Shown: positions 5,984 to 5,996 of the stretch, piece after piece
How the letters are laid out: each line of letters opens with the position of its first letter
Position numbering within the stretch: the first letter of the stretch is position 1
DNA from: Anaerolineae bacterium
Lineage (GTDB): Bacteria > Chloroflexota > Anaerolineae > 4572-78 > J111
DNA: 5,996 nt
Assembly (NCBI GenBank): GCA_020433835.1
Contig: JAGRBY010000455.1
Location: 1-5,996, forward strand
Direction: 5' to 3'
Program-made: the position numbers and the translations under genes
The notes under the pieces: model-generated
Databases searched by the model: none
What the model was told of the DNA's origin: nothing
The model's input: the letters and a program-made list of their open reading frames with translations, nothing else

Positions 5984-5996
5984 AAGTGGAGAGAAC

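Overview
This looks like part of a bacterial chromosome, most likely from a filamentous Chloroflexota lineage (Anaerolineae-like). That is an inference from protein style. The window holds a STAND-type NB-ARC ATPase joined to a MalT-like TPR region, and a large exported protein built of beta-propellers that ends with an 'FLPTIFR' linker motif of a kind common in secreted Chloroflexota proteins. No rRNA, tRNA or taxonomic marker gene is present, so the assignment is tentative.

Layout. (1) 1-1020, plus strand: the 3' part of an NB-ARC NTPase gene, cut by the window edge, with P-loop, Walker B, GLPL-like motif and winged helix. (2) 1002-2207, plus strand: a 401-aa TPR protein that overlaps the NTPase by 19 bases in the -1 frame. 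The two look like halves of one NB-ARC/winged-helix/TPR protein, either naturally split and translationally coupled or broken by a one-base loss. (3) 2185-2231: a 19-bp hairpin terminator that overlaps the end of the TPR gene. (4) 2251-2406, minus strand: a 51-codon gene for a small exported peptide with a good Shine-Dalgarno site. Its C-terminus is an 11-residue, Cys-flanked, Gly-rich segment, and it converges on the TPR gene and shares the hairpin. (5) 2407-2674: the divergent regulatory region. It has three directly abutting palindromes (2444-2484), a possible 19-codon plus-strand ORF with an AGGAGG site, and weak promoter-like hexamers. (6) 2675-5983, plus strand: an 1102-aa exported protein with a signal peptide, ten TolB/PD40-like repeats, an Ig-like linker, seven FG-GAP calcium-binding repeats and a six-cysteine C-terminal region.

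How the parts may work together. The STAND ATPase and TPR pair is an intracellular sensor or regulator module. The TPR half would be the ligand-sensing or partner-binding part. The neighbouring exported peptide invites comparison with Gram-positive TPR-receptor/peptide pairs such as PlcR-PapR. No sequence motif proves that link here, and the peptide is convergent rather than co-transcribed. The large propeller protein is probably a cell-surface or secreted binding protein. It starts divergently from the peptide across the palindrome cluster, so the two could share regulation. The most unusual item in the window is the small peptide gene with its palindrome-rich upstream region.
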